Source: Membranipora membranacea (Eukaryota; Bryozoa; Gymnolaemata; Cheilostomatida; Membraniporidae). From it: a stretch of DNA of 64,000 bases. The notes under the pieces are model-generated. The model had not been told where the DNA came from. It worked only from the letters and a program-made list of their open reading frames with translations, and searched no databases. Positions 23,101 to 38,100 of this stretch are shown piece by piece. Within the stretch, counting starts at the first letter, position 1; each line of letters begins with the position of its first letter. The position numbers and the translations under genes were made by a program. The DNA lies in the NCBI GenBank assembly GCA_914767715.1, contig OU612072.1:5332001-5396000 (forward strand). Reading direction: 5' to 3'.

Positions 23101-26100
23101 GAAATTTTCAATTTACCTATAAGAATGCCGTGATATATTGTATCAAAAGCTTGTGAAAAATATAAAAACGCTCCCCTGGGTGATGCCTCTATCATTAAAT
23201 TATTGTTGTAAAGTTGTTCCATTATAATATTGATTGCGTCAGTTGTACTGCGCTTTGATCTAAAGCCAAATTGGTAATTTGTGAGTAAATTTTTGCACTC
23301 CAGATACTCTCTGATTTGCATTGAGAGGGTTTTTTCTAAAACTTTTGATGTGGAATTTAACATTGAGATGGGTCTGTAACTATTACATCTAGTTTTATCT
23401 CCGTTTTTGAAGTGGCTTCACACGAGCAATTTTAAGCAGTCTGGGAAAATCAAGGTTTTATCGCCAGGTTGGCTAAGTAGGTAATAAGGGGTTAGTTTAT
23501 TATCTTTTAAAGCTTGCATTGGTAGTCTATCAGGTCCTGTAGCCTTCTTATTGGAGAAGCTATCAATTATTTTATGAGTAACAGCGGTCTCAATTTCAGT
23601 AAAAGTGAATTCAGCTGCAAAAGCATTATCAATTTTAGGAAAATATTTTGAAAATTTGATTGCAGTGTCTGGAAGATTTTCTGCCAGATTGGTACCAACA
23701 TTGATGAAGATATCATTTGATTTATCAGCTACGGGAATGCTCTGATCACCATCATGTGTGAGATGAATTTTCTCATCTGAACCATTGGTATCTTTTTTTA
23801 ATAAAACTCATGACAAATCTCCAATTTTCATTGGTATTCCCACAACACTTATCATACTGAGCTTTGCTTGTAATGTTCTTTCCTTGCAATGTTTAAGCAG
23901 TTTGTTACGTGATTTCTGGATTTCCTATACCGCTTTTGTAATTCACCATTGAATGGTTGTAATTTGCTCATTTTGTGAAACTTAGTCTGTTCTTTTGTTA
24001 GTGTAAATAATTGCTTAGTGATCCAAGGTTTCTTGAAAGTAGAACGCTGATGCTTTTTGGCACTAATTTTGTTGCTTGCATCAAAGTATTATTTAATCAC
24101 ACAGCCAAAAACTGTGAAACTCTAACTGTTAAATTTTGTCCACACTTGCTACCACGTGAATTTACATCATTTATCTATATATCATGCTACACTCCACGCA
24201 CAGGAAAATCTCGACTAAAACAAGACGCTACCAATACAGCTAAATCTCTTCTCATGTTAAGCAGGTGGAAACCAAATATCCTAACTCATGCATTCTAGTC
24301 ATGGGTGACTTCAATCAACTACCGCTTCATCTAAGTGGATATTATAAAACTGTAACTAAACCAACCCGTGGATTAAAAACACTTGATAAATGCTACACCA
24401 GAATCAAAGGTGCATATAGTCACTGCAACCAGCTAGCTCAACTTGGAGACTCAGACCATCATGTAATGCACCTGATACCTTCATATAAACCACTGTCAAA
24501 ATCTAAACCAACTTATATCAACAGAAGAATATACTCAGATGAAAACTGTGACAATTTAAAAGCATGATTTGATACTACTGAATGGGACAATTTAATAACT
24601 GCTGTTGATAATATGGATATTCAAGCGGATGTAATCACGGATTATATTAAATTCTGTGCCTTCCTGTTAAAACTGTCAAAAAGTATGCAAACCATGAGCC
24701 ATGGATGACGAGAGAACTCTTAGATTTAATTGATGCAAAGCAACAAGCCCATGAAGACGGAAAGAAGAAACTCTATCACAAACTTAAAAAGAAACTATCC
24801 AAATGAATGAAAAGATTTCGAGCCAAATACACCCATAAAATCCAAGAACACCTGGCGGACAACCCGGCCAAGGCCTGGAATGACATAAAAAAGCTCACTG
24901 GATAACCACCAAAAAACTCTAACCAGCCTACTGACACTAGCTTTAGCCCAGATGAACTAAATTCTTTCTTTGCCAGATTTGAAAAGCCAGATATTACCTC
25001 TCCTCCTCCAGCTGAACCAAACCCAAGTGCACCCACATTGAATATAACTGAAGATGCTGTCGTCAAACAATTGAAACGGCTTAATTCACGAAAAGGTGCC
25101 GGCCCTGATGGACTTATCCCTAAGGTTATCAAGCTATGCGCCGATCAACTAACCGTCGTAATTACCAGATTATTCAACAAATCCCTAGGTTCAGACACAA
25201 CACCTAAAATATGGAAAACTGCAACCATCAAACCTCCACCTAAAATCACCAAACCTTATCAACTGAAGCACTTTAGACCTATAGCACTGACAAGCTGCTT
25301 ATGTAAAACCATGGACCATGCCTACTTAAAACATACATAACTGAGAATACACCATTAGATAAACACCAGATTGCCTACAGAGCACCACCCAGGATGCCGA
25401 ATTATGCCTCACGCCTACTGTCACTAACTTCATAGACCAACACTCATCATATTATGCAACCTGCCTCTTCTTAGACTTTTCATCGGCATTTAACACCATA
25501 GATATCAGGCATCTACTACCAGAGCTGCAACATCTTGATTCACATGTAACAAACTGGGTAGCAAGCTTCTCGACCTGCAGAACGCAAAGAACGATAGTCA
25601 ATAATATCATGTCACAATCTATCACAACGTATTCAGGAACACCACAAGGCTCAGTACTCAGTCCTCTAATGTTTTCCATCTATACTAATCGGCTAGTCTC
25701 TGAGTGCAGTTCAATGAAAATCTTAAAGGCTATGTTGGTGTCAGAGATTTCTGTAATGGGGACCAATTTTGTCGCTGTATAATTTCTTGTAATAACACAT
25801 AGTTTGCTTTAGTTTTGTTCATTGGTGAGGGATTTTTGTTAAAATTATGGCTGTGCTTTTTGTAAACAAAGGAGTGCACGACTTTATGTGCCATTTTGAA
25901 TTTTTAACGATAATGTGATCTAAAATACTTATTGTGGTTTCGCCAATTCTTGTTGGGGATTGAATAAGATTATAAAAACATTGGCTTTGGCATTGGCGTT
26001 ATAGTCTATATTAAAATGTGGGATTGGCAAAATTCGATTGGCAAAACGTCTTTGGCAAAAGGTGACTAGCAAGATGAAATCGGTAAAATGTCTTTGGCAA

Positions 26101-29100
26101 AAGGTGATGGCAAAATGAGATTGGCAAAGCATCTTTGGCAAAATGAGATTGGCAAAATGTCTTTGACAAAAGGTTATTAGCAAATTGTGATTGGCAAAAC
26201 ATAGCATTGGCAACATGTACATGGGCGAAATGTAGCGGGTTCATATCTCCTACCCGAAACATGAATATTTCCGGTGTTTGTGCTGTCCTTGATTTTGTTT
26301 ATTAATATGACAAACTTTGTAATGCAGTGAAATTGAGCTCAGACCATTAATCATCTGACCTATTTTCTTATGAAGTTTGGTTAATTTAACGATTTTTCCT
26401 CATATTTATGTAGGTGTGTGTAACCGATATAAAAAAGGGGAACATGCGCAATACAGTAATTGAGAAAGGCTGTGGCATTCCTGTTTTCTGTGACCAAGGT
26501 TATCCGGACACATCAGGGGATGATCCTTTAGCTAATGCATGTCACGCAAATACATCTATAGCTACTCATTGCATTTACTGTTGCGCAGAAGATTTGTGCA
26601 ACTATGACCCGGAAGCTGACACTCCAATTTATTATGGTGAGTTATTACTCAGAAAGCTGATATAGCCTTTCGTAGTTAACAGCCAGACTGACTGTCTATT
26701 CTCGCTGAATGTGAGTGTCTCTATTTATATTGAGGTCTGGAATCAAGACACTGTGAGTAATGGAGACAATAAAAAGAACAGAGCTTAAAAATATACCAGA
26801 CCAGAGATATGCCACATACCTGCCATTTTGACTGCCATTAGTACTTCAAAATTATTGATGATTTCAGTTTTATTATGATGAAAGAATATCCACAGTATAT
26901 ACAACAATTAATCGTTATAGACCCTACTTGTCGTGTTGGAGAAAAGCAGTTTGGTGATAAGTGTGTCTTTCTGGGACGTGTTAATCCCAATAAAACAAAA
27001 GAATGGGCAGATGCCTGGTGCTCGACAAATGAGAAAGATTTTGAGGGTGAAGTGTATGCACCGCTGACCAATGAAGACAATGTAAAACTTAAGAACTGGA
27101 TATCTACTTGGAGTAAGTATCAACATTTCAGACGCGTTTAGAAGTGAGTGATATTTAGCACCGATGATGGATCTGCACCAAAAAATAGAAGCTCGTCATA
27201 AATTAATAATTGTTTATTTGCATGTAATGATGTTTGCTTTTTCAAGAAGAATGTCTTATCACCCTACATTGCACTAGCAGCAAATTCAATAGTTGACGGC
27301 TAAATTTAGACTGTTCTATTGTATATCGTTCACTGCTAGAGAGCATGTTCACAAGTTTGGATTCAAACTCCCTGATTATGCTCTGACACTTTATTCCATC
27401 AGTGTCTTCACTAGGAACCTCTTGAAATATTAGCTTGATTTTTACTGTTGCTTATAGTACATGAGTGTTTTCTTGCATTAAATTTCAGGGCGCTGTGGGT
27501 GATATAGTTTATAGTTATATTTCAAATACAAAAATAGACACTTTCTTGAACTTGTGTTTTGTGCAACTATGAACATGGTTGCAGCAGTTTATACTGTATA
27601 CTGAATCATTGTCCATTGGTTTCACAAGTTGATAATTCCTAGGTCAAACCCAGCCCATTATAATTTAAGTCACTGAGTTTCCAATAAAAAAATTGTTTGC
27701 AGTATCCTTCAATTTTCGATTATCATAAGACTTAAGTATAGGATCAAGTTATGTTACATGCAAGCATTACTGCTGCCTTTTGCTCAAAGTGATCTAACAA
27801 ATGAGATAATATTTAAAACAAAGAGTCTTTGTATCTTTTCCTTTGTCCAGCTGTGGAGCGCTTTCCATTGTGAAGCTCAGAGTACATTATTTGCTTCGGT
27901 AGGCTGTCAGAGGGCATGGGAACAGCATTCCCTGACCACCAAAATTGGCTCTTAATAACCATTTCTTCAATACTGATAGTTTTGGCCTGTTTAAATACGA
28001 TGTTTGTGGTTTCTCGATCCTGCACCTTGACACTTAGAATTCTTCTGACACTGGACTTTCTCCAGTGCCTTCAGATTATGACAGTGAATCAACCATGCTT
28101 CTGGGCCATACGTAGGTAGTATGATTGCCTTATTGAATTTAATATTTGCTTGTCTGTAGCTGTCATTATTATTGAGAACAAGTGTCTGTAGTTTTCAAAT
28201 CGCCCAACCTGCAGCCTGGATAAGCTTTTGCTGTTAGACTGCCTAAAGCTAGTTGAATGTATCATATTTTCCAGTTGTAGGCCGTATGCTGTGATTATTA
28301 TCCAATGCTGTTCTTTGTGTTGAATCAATGCTAATAATCCTAATTGTCTCATATTTTTCCCGACTTAAGGGTACTATGCCCCTAAATTGGAGCACTTCAC
28401 ACATCCTTATATCCTATAGAGCTATAAATAGTGGACATATTTAGTGGTTGAGAGAATTTGAGAATAATTTTCAACTTTGTCTGCATGTTTTTTTAATAGC
28501 TGTCTCAGTGCTCTTAAAGGCAAAAGTGCGGGGTGGAAAGAAAATGGTTTGTTAATAATCAATGGAAAATCCACTACACAGTTGAGCTACTGTGAATGGA
28601 ATCTACATTGATTATAAATCATGAGTTTTCTTTCTGTGGAACAAGACGGAGCGTCTACCTCATGAGACATAGCCCTCCAATATGGTACTATATATGAGGC
28701 AACACTACTAAGCCAGGCAGGCAGTATATGAAGCAAACATACAAGGAAAGTTCCTATCGAATATTTCATTTTCATTTGATTATTGAGTCATACAGCTGTA
28801 GAAATCTGATCTTGATCAACATTCGAATAAGAAACAACAATAATATGAGGGCAAAGTTATGATAGAACTAAAACAGAAATGATAATTTATAGGTATCATG
28901 TCAGCAATTCATTCTCTGAAGATAAAGGACTGGTTATCAATAGACAGTGTTAAATGGGTTTCCGAGTTGGTGGTGTGTGGTGATCAAGTTAACATATTTT
29001 AACTTTATTTCTATGAGGTATGGTGTGGTCAACTAGTTTATCAGAAAATTAATTGCAAATCTGATCGAAACACCTCAAACCAATTTTGACATTAGGGTAA

Positions 29101-32100
29101 GATTTTGAAAGTTGAATACATCATACCAATATACCTTCAGCTAATAGGTTGGTATTAAACCACCATCGGTCGAACAATGGTACAAGATCAAGATCGTATG
29201 ACTGCTAGAAGACACAGTTCCTAACAAATTAGCCAGCAAGCGGTTAGCCACACAACTGGCAACAGGTTAAAAATACTAAACTGAGCCTAATTACACTGTC
29301 TTCGAAGTGGAGTTTCAAAAATGGACTTATGAAATAATAAAAAACGAGAGTGGTATTAATAGTAGTTTGCCTAAATATCCTTAATACCAGGCTCTGCAGT
29401 AATGATCTTTGGATGAAGGCTCTCTCTTTTCAGCTTCACTTAGCAAAATCAGGTCTTTTCACAGTAATTTGTATGAAAACAAACAGTCTGCTCGCAGAGG
29501 CAAATGTTATCTCTCACAAATTTAATACATTGAAGTTAAAGTAAAAGATGTCATCTAAACAAACATTCAAATCTGTGAAAGGAAATAAGTTATGTAATTG
29601 ATGTTGGCCGAGATAAGCAGTGTGAATATTATATTTTATTATAGAGTAGCTATGTAACCAGTTTGAGGGCATGTTCGCTCTGAAAAGATAAGCAATAAAC
29701 TCTAAAAGATAATCTTAGACCCTGATACACGTAGCAAAAGTGGATATCAGGGTTAATACGGCATTTCAGAGTTTGATTTTAGAGTTGTGTGATAATGGTG
29801 TACTGCATAATTTGGGCAAATTTCATGCACATCGAATCTGCGACAACTTGGCCCGAGCCAAACTTGGCCCCGTATATAAAATTTGGCCCCATGTAATAAA
29901 ACTTGGCCCAAAATAGTTAAACTTGGCTCAAAATATAAATCTTGGCCCAAAGTCTGTGACTGGAACCTTCTCGGTAGGTTACAAGCAGAAGTCATGCGTG
30001 TTAGGAGCTATGTTGCACACTCCAGCTCTGTACTTGATAAGATGAATCCAACGTCTTAATGCCATATGTGCCATCAGTGCCTATAATTTGCTTGGTGGTT
30101 GTAGCTCTTGTCCTGTGTATATACGTGTATTGCGTATAGGTTGGAACTAAAGGTACGGCACGCTGTTCTGAGTGGTTTCTTTCTTGTTTCCTGAAGAGTA
30201 ATTTTTTGAAGGCAACTCTATTATCCATTATTCGATTCCAGGTCGGCTAGGGTGAATGGCCCGCGACAGCTAAGTCAGTGCACCCGGTGGGGTTTGAACC
30301 TGGGACCTTACGATCCCAAGTCTGCCGCCCCTAACACTGAGCTATCTCTGGTCCTGCTCAGGGGTGTCAGTTTCTATGACTCATATGGCCGTAGAAGCAC
30401 TTAACTTCAATTGCACAACAACCATGTTTACTTATGCACCAATTTTCAACAGGGTACTCGATAATAAAAGGTACTACTCAGTATCATAATTTTTGATCGT
30501 CGCCTATTATGCTGAAGTTGTGATGTCAGTCATTCCAATACAGATTACTATTAAGGTAGAATTCCTTTGCTTTTGAATTGCAATGTACAGAATGGTTTAA
30601 CTTTCTTCCATTACTTTTTATTCATAAGTGGGAAGTAGAAAATCTGGTTATGAGTCATCCAATTTGACTTTGTGAGGGAACAACTTCCACTAAAATGAAA
30701 ATTTATAAAGAAGTTTCCTTATCCGAGCATCATCGATCATTACAATGTAACAGCTCAAGCCTCCATGGTACATGTGACAAAACAACATATGAGATTTATC
30801 AGGGTGTTATTGTCTTCTATGGTCTCAGTTAATTTTGTTACTTGTCAAGTATTCTGAAAGAGGATTTTATAAGGGTGAGCAGGTGAGCATTTTAAAATGC
30901 TTATCAACCAACTATTTGGCTTACCTTACAGATGGTCGATGAGTTTTCACCAAAAACAGATTGGAGATGCTAACGAAAAAACTTTACAAGGGTAAAGGCT
31001 GTGGGGCAATAAAGATACATCAAAAGTTAACCAGATTTGCCGGAGGATCTGAGGGTTACATCCATTAAAATCTCAATCGGGTGCTATAAACTACCATTTA
31101 CCCCAATCGCTGCAGAACAAGTTATATGAAGGATTACAATTGATTCAATTGATAAATCGTCTGATTCGTTTCTGGCCAAGGATGGCAAAGAGTATCGCTA
31201 TATCCTGTCAGTTCTTGATAACATAAGCCAATTTTGTTCGGCAAGACCTCTTCTGCGTAAAAGTTTGTTGGTGGCTGCAGCCCTGTTGGATATCTTTGAC
31301 ACTTATAGATAGGTTTCTGAGCGTTTTTTGAGCCTTTATTTGGAGGTTTCCTATCTCCAGTTTTGCATTTTTAACCCACGCCGCATGGGAAAAAGGAGCT
31401 GAAAGTCTTAATGAAATTATTTGGAAAATAATTTTGGTATTTGGATAGTCATTTATATCAATTTGTGCCTGCAGGCAAATTTCATGGAACTTTTGTGAAT
31501 TTCGTCTCTAAAATTGAGACTTATCAGCCTGGACGGATTGAAAGACAATACTAAATTGGTGAGTGATCGACGTAAACATGTTTTAGGGAATCAGTCTCCA
31601 TTTTAGGTGTCCTTTGGCAGATCAAAGCGTTTTCTCATCTTAAATGAACTTCAACAGAAAGCGAGGCAGGTTACTTGCCTTTGCATCAAACAAACAAAGG
31701 CACAAGAAAGGACATTGAAAAAACCTGTTTATTAGATATATGGTATAGATTTGGTGAGGGTACCTTTTAAAAAGTCCAGCATGACCTCAAAAAAAAAGGA
31801 GCCATTGTGATCGAAAGCAAGCTTGAACTCTACAAGTACAAAATATAGTACAAGGATGAGGCAGGTAATCATAAGAGATCTTGGTCTTCAGTGAAAAAAA
31901 TCACATCATACACCCAAAGAAGCAGCAATAAAGTGAAATTTCAAGTGAGCTAATGAAACCGCTGAATATCAATGACCGCTGAATCACCATGAGCATGATC
32001 TAAATCTTTTATTTGACCCTATAAGTGATGGAAAATGCCTCTTCCTTGCAGCTGCTATCCAAGTTGGTTCAAATGGGTCAAACCATAAATCACTGTTGTT

Positions 32101-35100
32101 CTGATGAGTCACTATTTACTTTTTCATCCATTCTTGGCTCAACAATAACATTGATTGTCACCATCATTTGCCCAGCATATCCCCAGCAGTATTTTTTGTT
32201 TCCATGGGTAGAGATGAGACATATGGTGACTGAATCGTGAGTATCCAGTTACTCATTTTATCGTCAACAGCATAGTCAAGTATTCTGATTCGACCTGATG
32301 GCCAAATCGTATCTGACCAAAGTGAGCTATATATTGCCCTCGGTCATTTACTCAAAAACAATGAAGAGCACTATGTAGCACTTGGACAAGACTTGACCAC
32401 TATTGTTACTGTCATAAAAAGCTCACCGCAGACAAGGCTTCAGACGGTGACATGTGACTCATCTAACAACGGTGCGACAAACACAAACACTATGAAAACT
32501 CTTGCCAGCTAGGGTTGTATCATCTGTACAGGCCTCAGAGGACATGAAAGAAAACTTGCTAGACCTTCCTGTGGTAATTTTAACAATTTTTATTATGGTT
32601 GTGACAATATCTATTATGATATATCAGATGTTCCTGGACATGCACGAATTTGATGAGTTTGTGACATCGTATATAACAAGACCTATCCCATCCTTACTAT
32701 TAATGTCAAATCATATCGACAACATAATCTTTTTCTGAAGATATCCTAACATTTTGTAAACATGCACAAATATCTCCCGTACCAAAGGTAGCCCAACCCA
32801 AGATTTATAAAGATTATCGACTTTGCTCTTTCATTTAGGTAAGCTATGTGAGCAGGTTTCAGTAATTAAATTAAAAGGCTATGTGCAAGAATTTATCTCT
32901 CACGAATTTATCTCTGTTTGTGCTTAAAGGCCGAATACTGGTACCACAGACGCTATTAAAATTGATAGATGAGCAGACCTAGATTATTTTGGTAATGACC
33001 ATGTACAAATGGTTGGTGTAGATTTTTCCAAGGCCTTTGACAAAGAGCAGCCTCAGATTATTTTGGACAAAATACTCTGCTATGGTATCAATGAGAATGT
33101 TTTAGACATACTTGATGATCTTCTAAAAGGTCCTAAACAATGTGTGAAGCTTAATGACAGCATCTCTGATTATATAGATGTTTCTGTAGGAGCCCCCCTG
33201 GGAACGAATTTAGGTCCTCATTTATTTATTTAATGTTCATGACCTAGAAACTGCATATTTTAATGTAATTAGGTATGCTGATGATACTAGCATTTACCAA
33301 TCATTTGCCAACAGCGGTGGCTTGTTGCCAAAGCTATCAATAATACACAAGAATGGGCACATGACAACCTAATGCTTTTAAATCCTGAGGAAACAACTAT
33401 CATTGATTTTTTGTTTAACTACAAACACACATATGATCAGCCTGCTATCTTAGAGAATAATTTAAATATTGTGCCATCATCATCAGTGAAGTTTCTACGT
33501 GTCACACTAGATGATCTTCTTACTTTTAGTCCCCGTGTTGACAACATTGTATCATCGGGCATTTCAAAATTATTTTTACTCCCGCAGCTAAACAAATTGG
33601 GAACAAACTCTGATGGTCTAATATGTTTTTACACAGCAAATATTTGATCTGTGATATGCCGCACCGGCTTGGTTTTCAATTTTATCCGACACTCATAAGA
33701 CCAGACTAGAAAAAATTCAAGGGAAAGTAACCAGAACGATTTTACCTGATCTTAGTGATGATGAGCGCTTACAATTATCAAATCTTATAAAAGTAGCCAG
33801 TGATCCGATGCATCCTCTTTCTAACTGTATAAAACGAAATACTGCCAGAATACCCTTTCGTAAGCCTACAAATTCTAGACCAAACCTGTGTAGAACTGCT
33901 AAATGTGTCAAGGACTTTTTTCAATTTTTTATGAAGTTTTTTAATAACCTCTAATCTTGTTTTTTCTATGCTACCCTATAGGAGCTTAGTTTTCGCGGCA
34001 TTTAGGATTTAGTGTATCTTAAATTAAACTCACTCACCATAGTTTCATTAACAATGTACAATTATACAGGGATACACCCCACCCTACCATGCAAGCTAGT
34101 GTGGTGTAGTGGTCTAAGTGCATGCCTTGCAATCAGTTGGAGATTTATGCCCTGGGTTCAAATCCCACCTTGGACATTTTTTTAAAATTTCAACTAGTAA
34201 GCCTACTAGCGAAATTTAGTACTAGTGAAATTTAGTACCAGGTCCAGATAGCGAAATTAAACTCTAGCTAAATTATTATTATTATTATAATGTTTTTATT
34301 GAGGTTTTCATATGCATAAGTATGTCATAAACAAAGGAAAATAACAACTTTTTGACCTCATAAACAAAACAAAAAAGAAAGAAAAATATTTATAGATATG
34401 GACAGAAATGATAATCAGTTGGGAGAAAATTTTTTACAGTATGTGATTGATTGATATATATTATTACGATTTACTAAATGAAATGAATTGGTTTAAAAAT
34501 CTTGTTTTACCATATTTAGTCCTATATTTTGGTTTAATTATTCTACGTCCTGACCGCAAAACTCTATTGTGCATTTTGCAGGAATTGATTAGTTTAAGGA
34601 TGAAAAATGATGTGTTCTTGCCTAGAGTGGCATTATTGACAAACCTATCAAAAGTTGCCCTCCTCCTGTCACTCAGAGTGGAAAGATTCAAAATCTCACG
34701 ACCAGTTGAGATAGAAAAAAATGAGTTGGTACCAAGAATTATCCTGATGGCTCTGTTTTGACAAAGTTCTAACAAGTTAGAGTTGTAATCAGAAGTATTT
34801 AATAACAGAGAAGAACAATACTCCAAGATGGGACGAACATAGGATTTATAAGCTTGAAGCAGATGTGAAGGATTGACAAATTTTCGAATTTTAGAGAGAC
34901 AGAATAAAACTCTGTTAGATTTTAATACCAGGGACTCAACATAGGTCTTCAATGACAGATGCTGGTCCAAGATCACGCCTAAGAGTTTAATTGAAGTTGC
35001 TGATTTGATTTGTACATTATTTGAAACAAGATTAGGTATTGTTTCAACCTTTCTGTTTGAAAATACACAAAACTGGGTTTTGTCTAAATTTAGATTAAAA

Positions 35101-38100
35101 CCATTGACAGAATACCAATTTGTTACCATTGTAACAAGAGATTCTGATTTTGATATTGCTTCATTTAGAGAATCGGATATCTCAAAAATCAAAGTATCAT
35201 CAGCAAAGGCAAATGAATTTGAAAATTTTCCTAATAAATCATTTATGGCAATATTGAAAAGCAATGGCCCCAAAATTGAACCTTGAGGAACACCACTTTT
35301 AATATTTAGAACTCCAGATGTGGCATTGCCTACTTTAAAACACTGTAATCTATTATTCAAATATGACGATAGCATTGATTGAGCAGATTCTGCTATATAG
35401 AGATATTTTAATTTGGTGAGCAAAAGTTGATGATTTACTGAATCAAATGCCTTTCTAACGTCCAATGATAATGCTGAAATATAGCAAGGTGAAGAAGAAT
35501 CAAGTTTTGATTTCCAGACATCTAGAAGACTGAGTAAAAGCTGCTCACACGAATGGCTCTTACGGAATCCAAATTGTCTAATATTCAGTAATTTATGACT
35601 TGTAAGGAATGTAGACAGTTGGTCATTCAAAAATGCTTCAAAGATTTTAGACATAATTGGCAGTGAAGAAATTGGTCTGTAATTAGAGGGATTTGTATGG
35701 TCACCTTTCTTAAAGATAGGTGTAACCAATGCCATTTTTAAAGAACTAGGAAAACTTTTTGTGAGAAAGCTTTCATTGATGAGAATTGTTATAGGTAAAG
35801 CAATAATGTTTGATAAGATTTGATATATAAAAGTTGGAATTTTTTCAACACCTCCTCTCTTTTTGGGCGACATTGAAAGAAGTTTGCGACGTACTTGTTC
35901 AGTTGAAATTTTAGTAAATTCAAACTTGGTTAGAGGAGTTTTATACGTCATATGTTGACATGCCTCCTTGACATCCAGTTTCTGTTGAGAGCAAATTGAC
36001 GTGAAGAAGGTGTTAAATGTATTAGCGATCTCTTTTTCATCTGTTACTAAAGTGTTATTGAACACTAAAGAGTCAATTTCACTTTTCTTGTCCGCTTTTC
36101 CCAAAAGAGTTCCACATGTTTGGTAGAAGGATGATTTAGAATCATTTAGTTTATCAATGTAATAATACTTTTTGGCTTTTCTAATCTGATTTAGTGTATA
36201 GCTTTTAAGTTTTCTAAAGTCATCTAATGTTGAAGGTTGAATATTTTGGTTTTTGGGAGATTTGAAAATGGATTTGTATGTCTGATTTTTGAAACGTATC
36301 AATCGAAGCAGTGAGCTATTCATCCATGGATTTTTGTGGTGACGTATTCTCCTAGTCATGATAGGTGCATGATTGTTCAATAGATTTGAGATGAGTGAAT
36401 CAAATAAATCAATTCTCTCATCAAGGCTCCTAGATGTATCAGAACAAAGTTGTAAAAAAGGCAATGACTTAGCATGATTAAAGAAAGCAATGTTATCAAT
36501 AGATTTAAAGTTGCGGAAATGTATGAGTTTTCGTCTAGGCCTTATTATTTTACTAACTTTTAATATTACAAAGGTAGCGTAATGATCAGAAACAGTTCTA
36601 TCACAAGTCAAAATCCCAGATTTTTCAACTTCTAAGTTTTTGCTTGCATAAATATGATCCAATAGACTCTCATTGCCTTTAAAACTGCAAAAGGTAACAC
36701 CTGTAACTTTCTGTTCCAAGTTAAAAACATCTAGTCCTAATCTGATTGAAATTTTTTCCCTAGTATTTTGATTCCAATTGATATTAAAATCGCCTAGAAG
36801 AACAACTTGCTTTCCTTTTAATTCTCTCATATTTAAAACTTCTATCAGACACTCTATGAAATCAGACTTTTTTACATCAGGAGGTATGTAAATAGAAGAA
36901 ACTATTGTGGGTTTATGTGAGAAATTGATTTCAATCCACACTGAGTCACAAAAATCAGACAAGCGGTCTTTAGGCTTATCAAGAACGCTGAAACTAAACT
37001 TAGAACTAACAAAAATGGCTGCACCCCCTGCTCTTGATTTTAAGGTTGAATTACGGTCAGAACGAACAATACCAAAACCAGGCAAAGTTACAAGTGAATC
37101 TGGTATTTCAGGCCGCAACCATGTTTCATTGACTGAAAAAATGTCAACACTCTCATTGAGGTTCAGGGATTCGAAAAATGAAAAACGTTTCAACAATGAT
37201 CTGACATTGTGATGTAAAATGCGGATTCTTTGATTACTTTCATTAAAATAGTTTGGCCTGAAATTTTGATCAGCAAGACAATCAATATCATTCCATAACT
37301 TCCTATGATAAAATAGATTTGTGTCAAAAACATTATTGCCTGAAACATTTGTGTTAATCATTTGAAGATTTTTTGTGACGTAATTCTTCTACATTAAGTA
37401 AAATATTATATTGAGAACGAAATACTACTCCATTTTGAATGGCTCTATCTTTTTCGATATCGTTTAAAAATTGCAATTTTACCGCACGAAGTGGCTTTCC
37501 ATCAGTTGTAGTAATTCGGTAGGCTGTTGTGCATCTGTAATCTGCGTTGACGTCCATAACAATATCTTCAGGTGTCATATGAAGTGGAACTCCTTTAACA
37601 ACAGCAACATGAGGGACAGGTTGAATGGTAAACCTTGCTTTGGAACCGCCAAAAGTCGATTCATCCCATTCTTCAACAATCTTCTTTAGGTCTGATTGGT
37701 TAGAGAGTTGAATTAAAAATTTGCATTTAGATAGGTTGTTTTGATCAAATTTATATCTATTGATAAAATCAACTTTAGTAGAACCGTGACGTTGGCAAAT
37801 TGCCATCCGTATTTTGTCTATGTTGATGTTTGGTATTTCTGTAGGTTGTAAGTCATATATGACGAATGACCTCTTCGGTTCAAACGGTATTTTGTTCCTT
37901 TGTTCTGCATTCTTAGGAATTCTGCGAAGAATTTCATTTTTCTTGGGTTTCACTGCTGCTTTGTCAGCATACGTAGTTATTTTGTCAGAAAGTCCAACAG
38001 TTGATTCATTGAGTTTTAGGAATTCCTCTTTTATCAAGGAAGAATTCCTTTCTACTATTTGCTCTTTGTTGGCTTCCATCTCCGTATTGAGAGATGATAT

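Larger units (their letters stand above)
19740..25935 (-). mobile_element. Minus-strand CR1/L2-like LINE, split by X2 and by a plus-strand LINE
   Basis: Pieces on the minus strand, in 5' to 3' order: a possible endonuclease remnant at 25935-25740, linker at about 24055-23600 (QTKFHKMSKLQPFN), RT at 23600-22798, RT C-terminal region at 20380-19860 and a 3' UTR to about 19745. Element X2 (20381-22797) splits the RT frame, and a plus-strand LINE (about 24060-25735) separates the endonuclease from the linker. A second copy of the family is at 62700-64000; the 3' UTRs share CCCA(G/A)AAGGTAC(C/T)TGTTGAA. Confidence 0.7.

Noticed and set aside
34090-34185. Functional tRNA (anticodon TGC)
   Set aside because: Variable region too long and acceptor ends mismatched; treated as a SINE or pseudogene.
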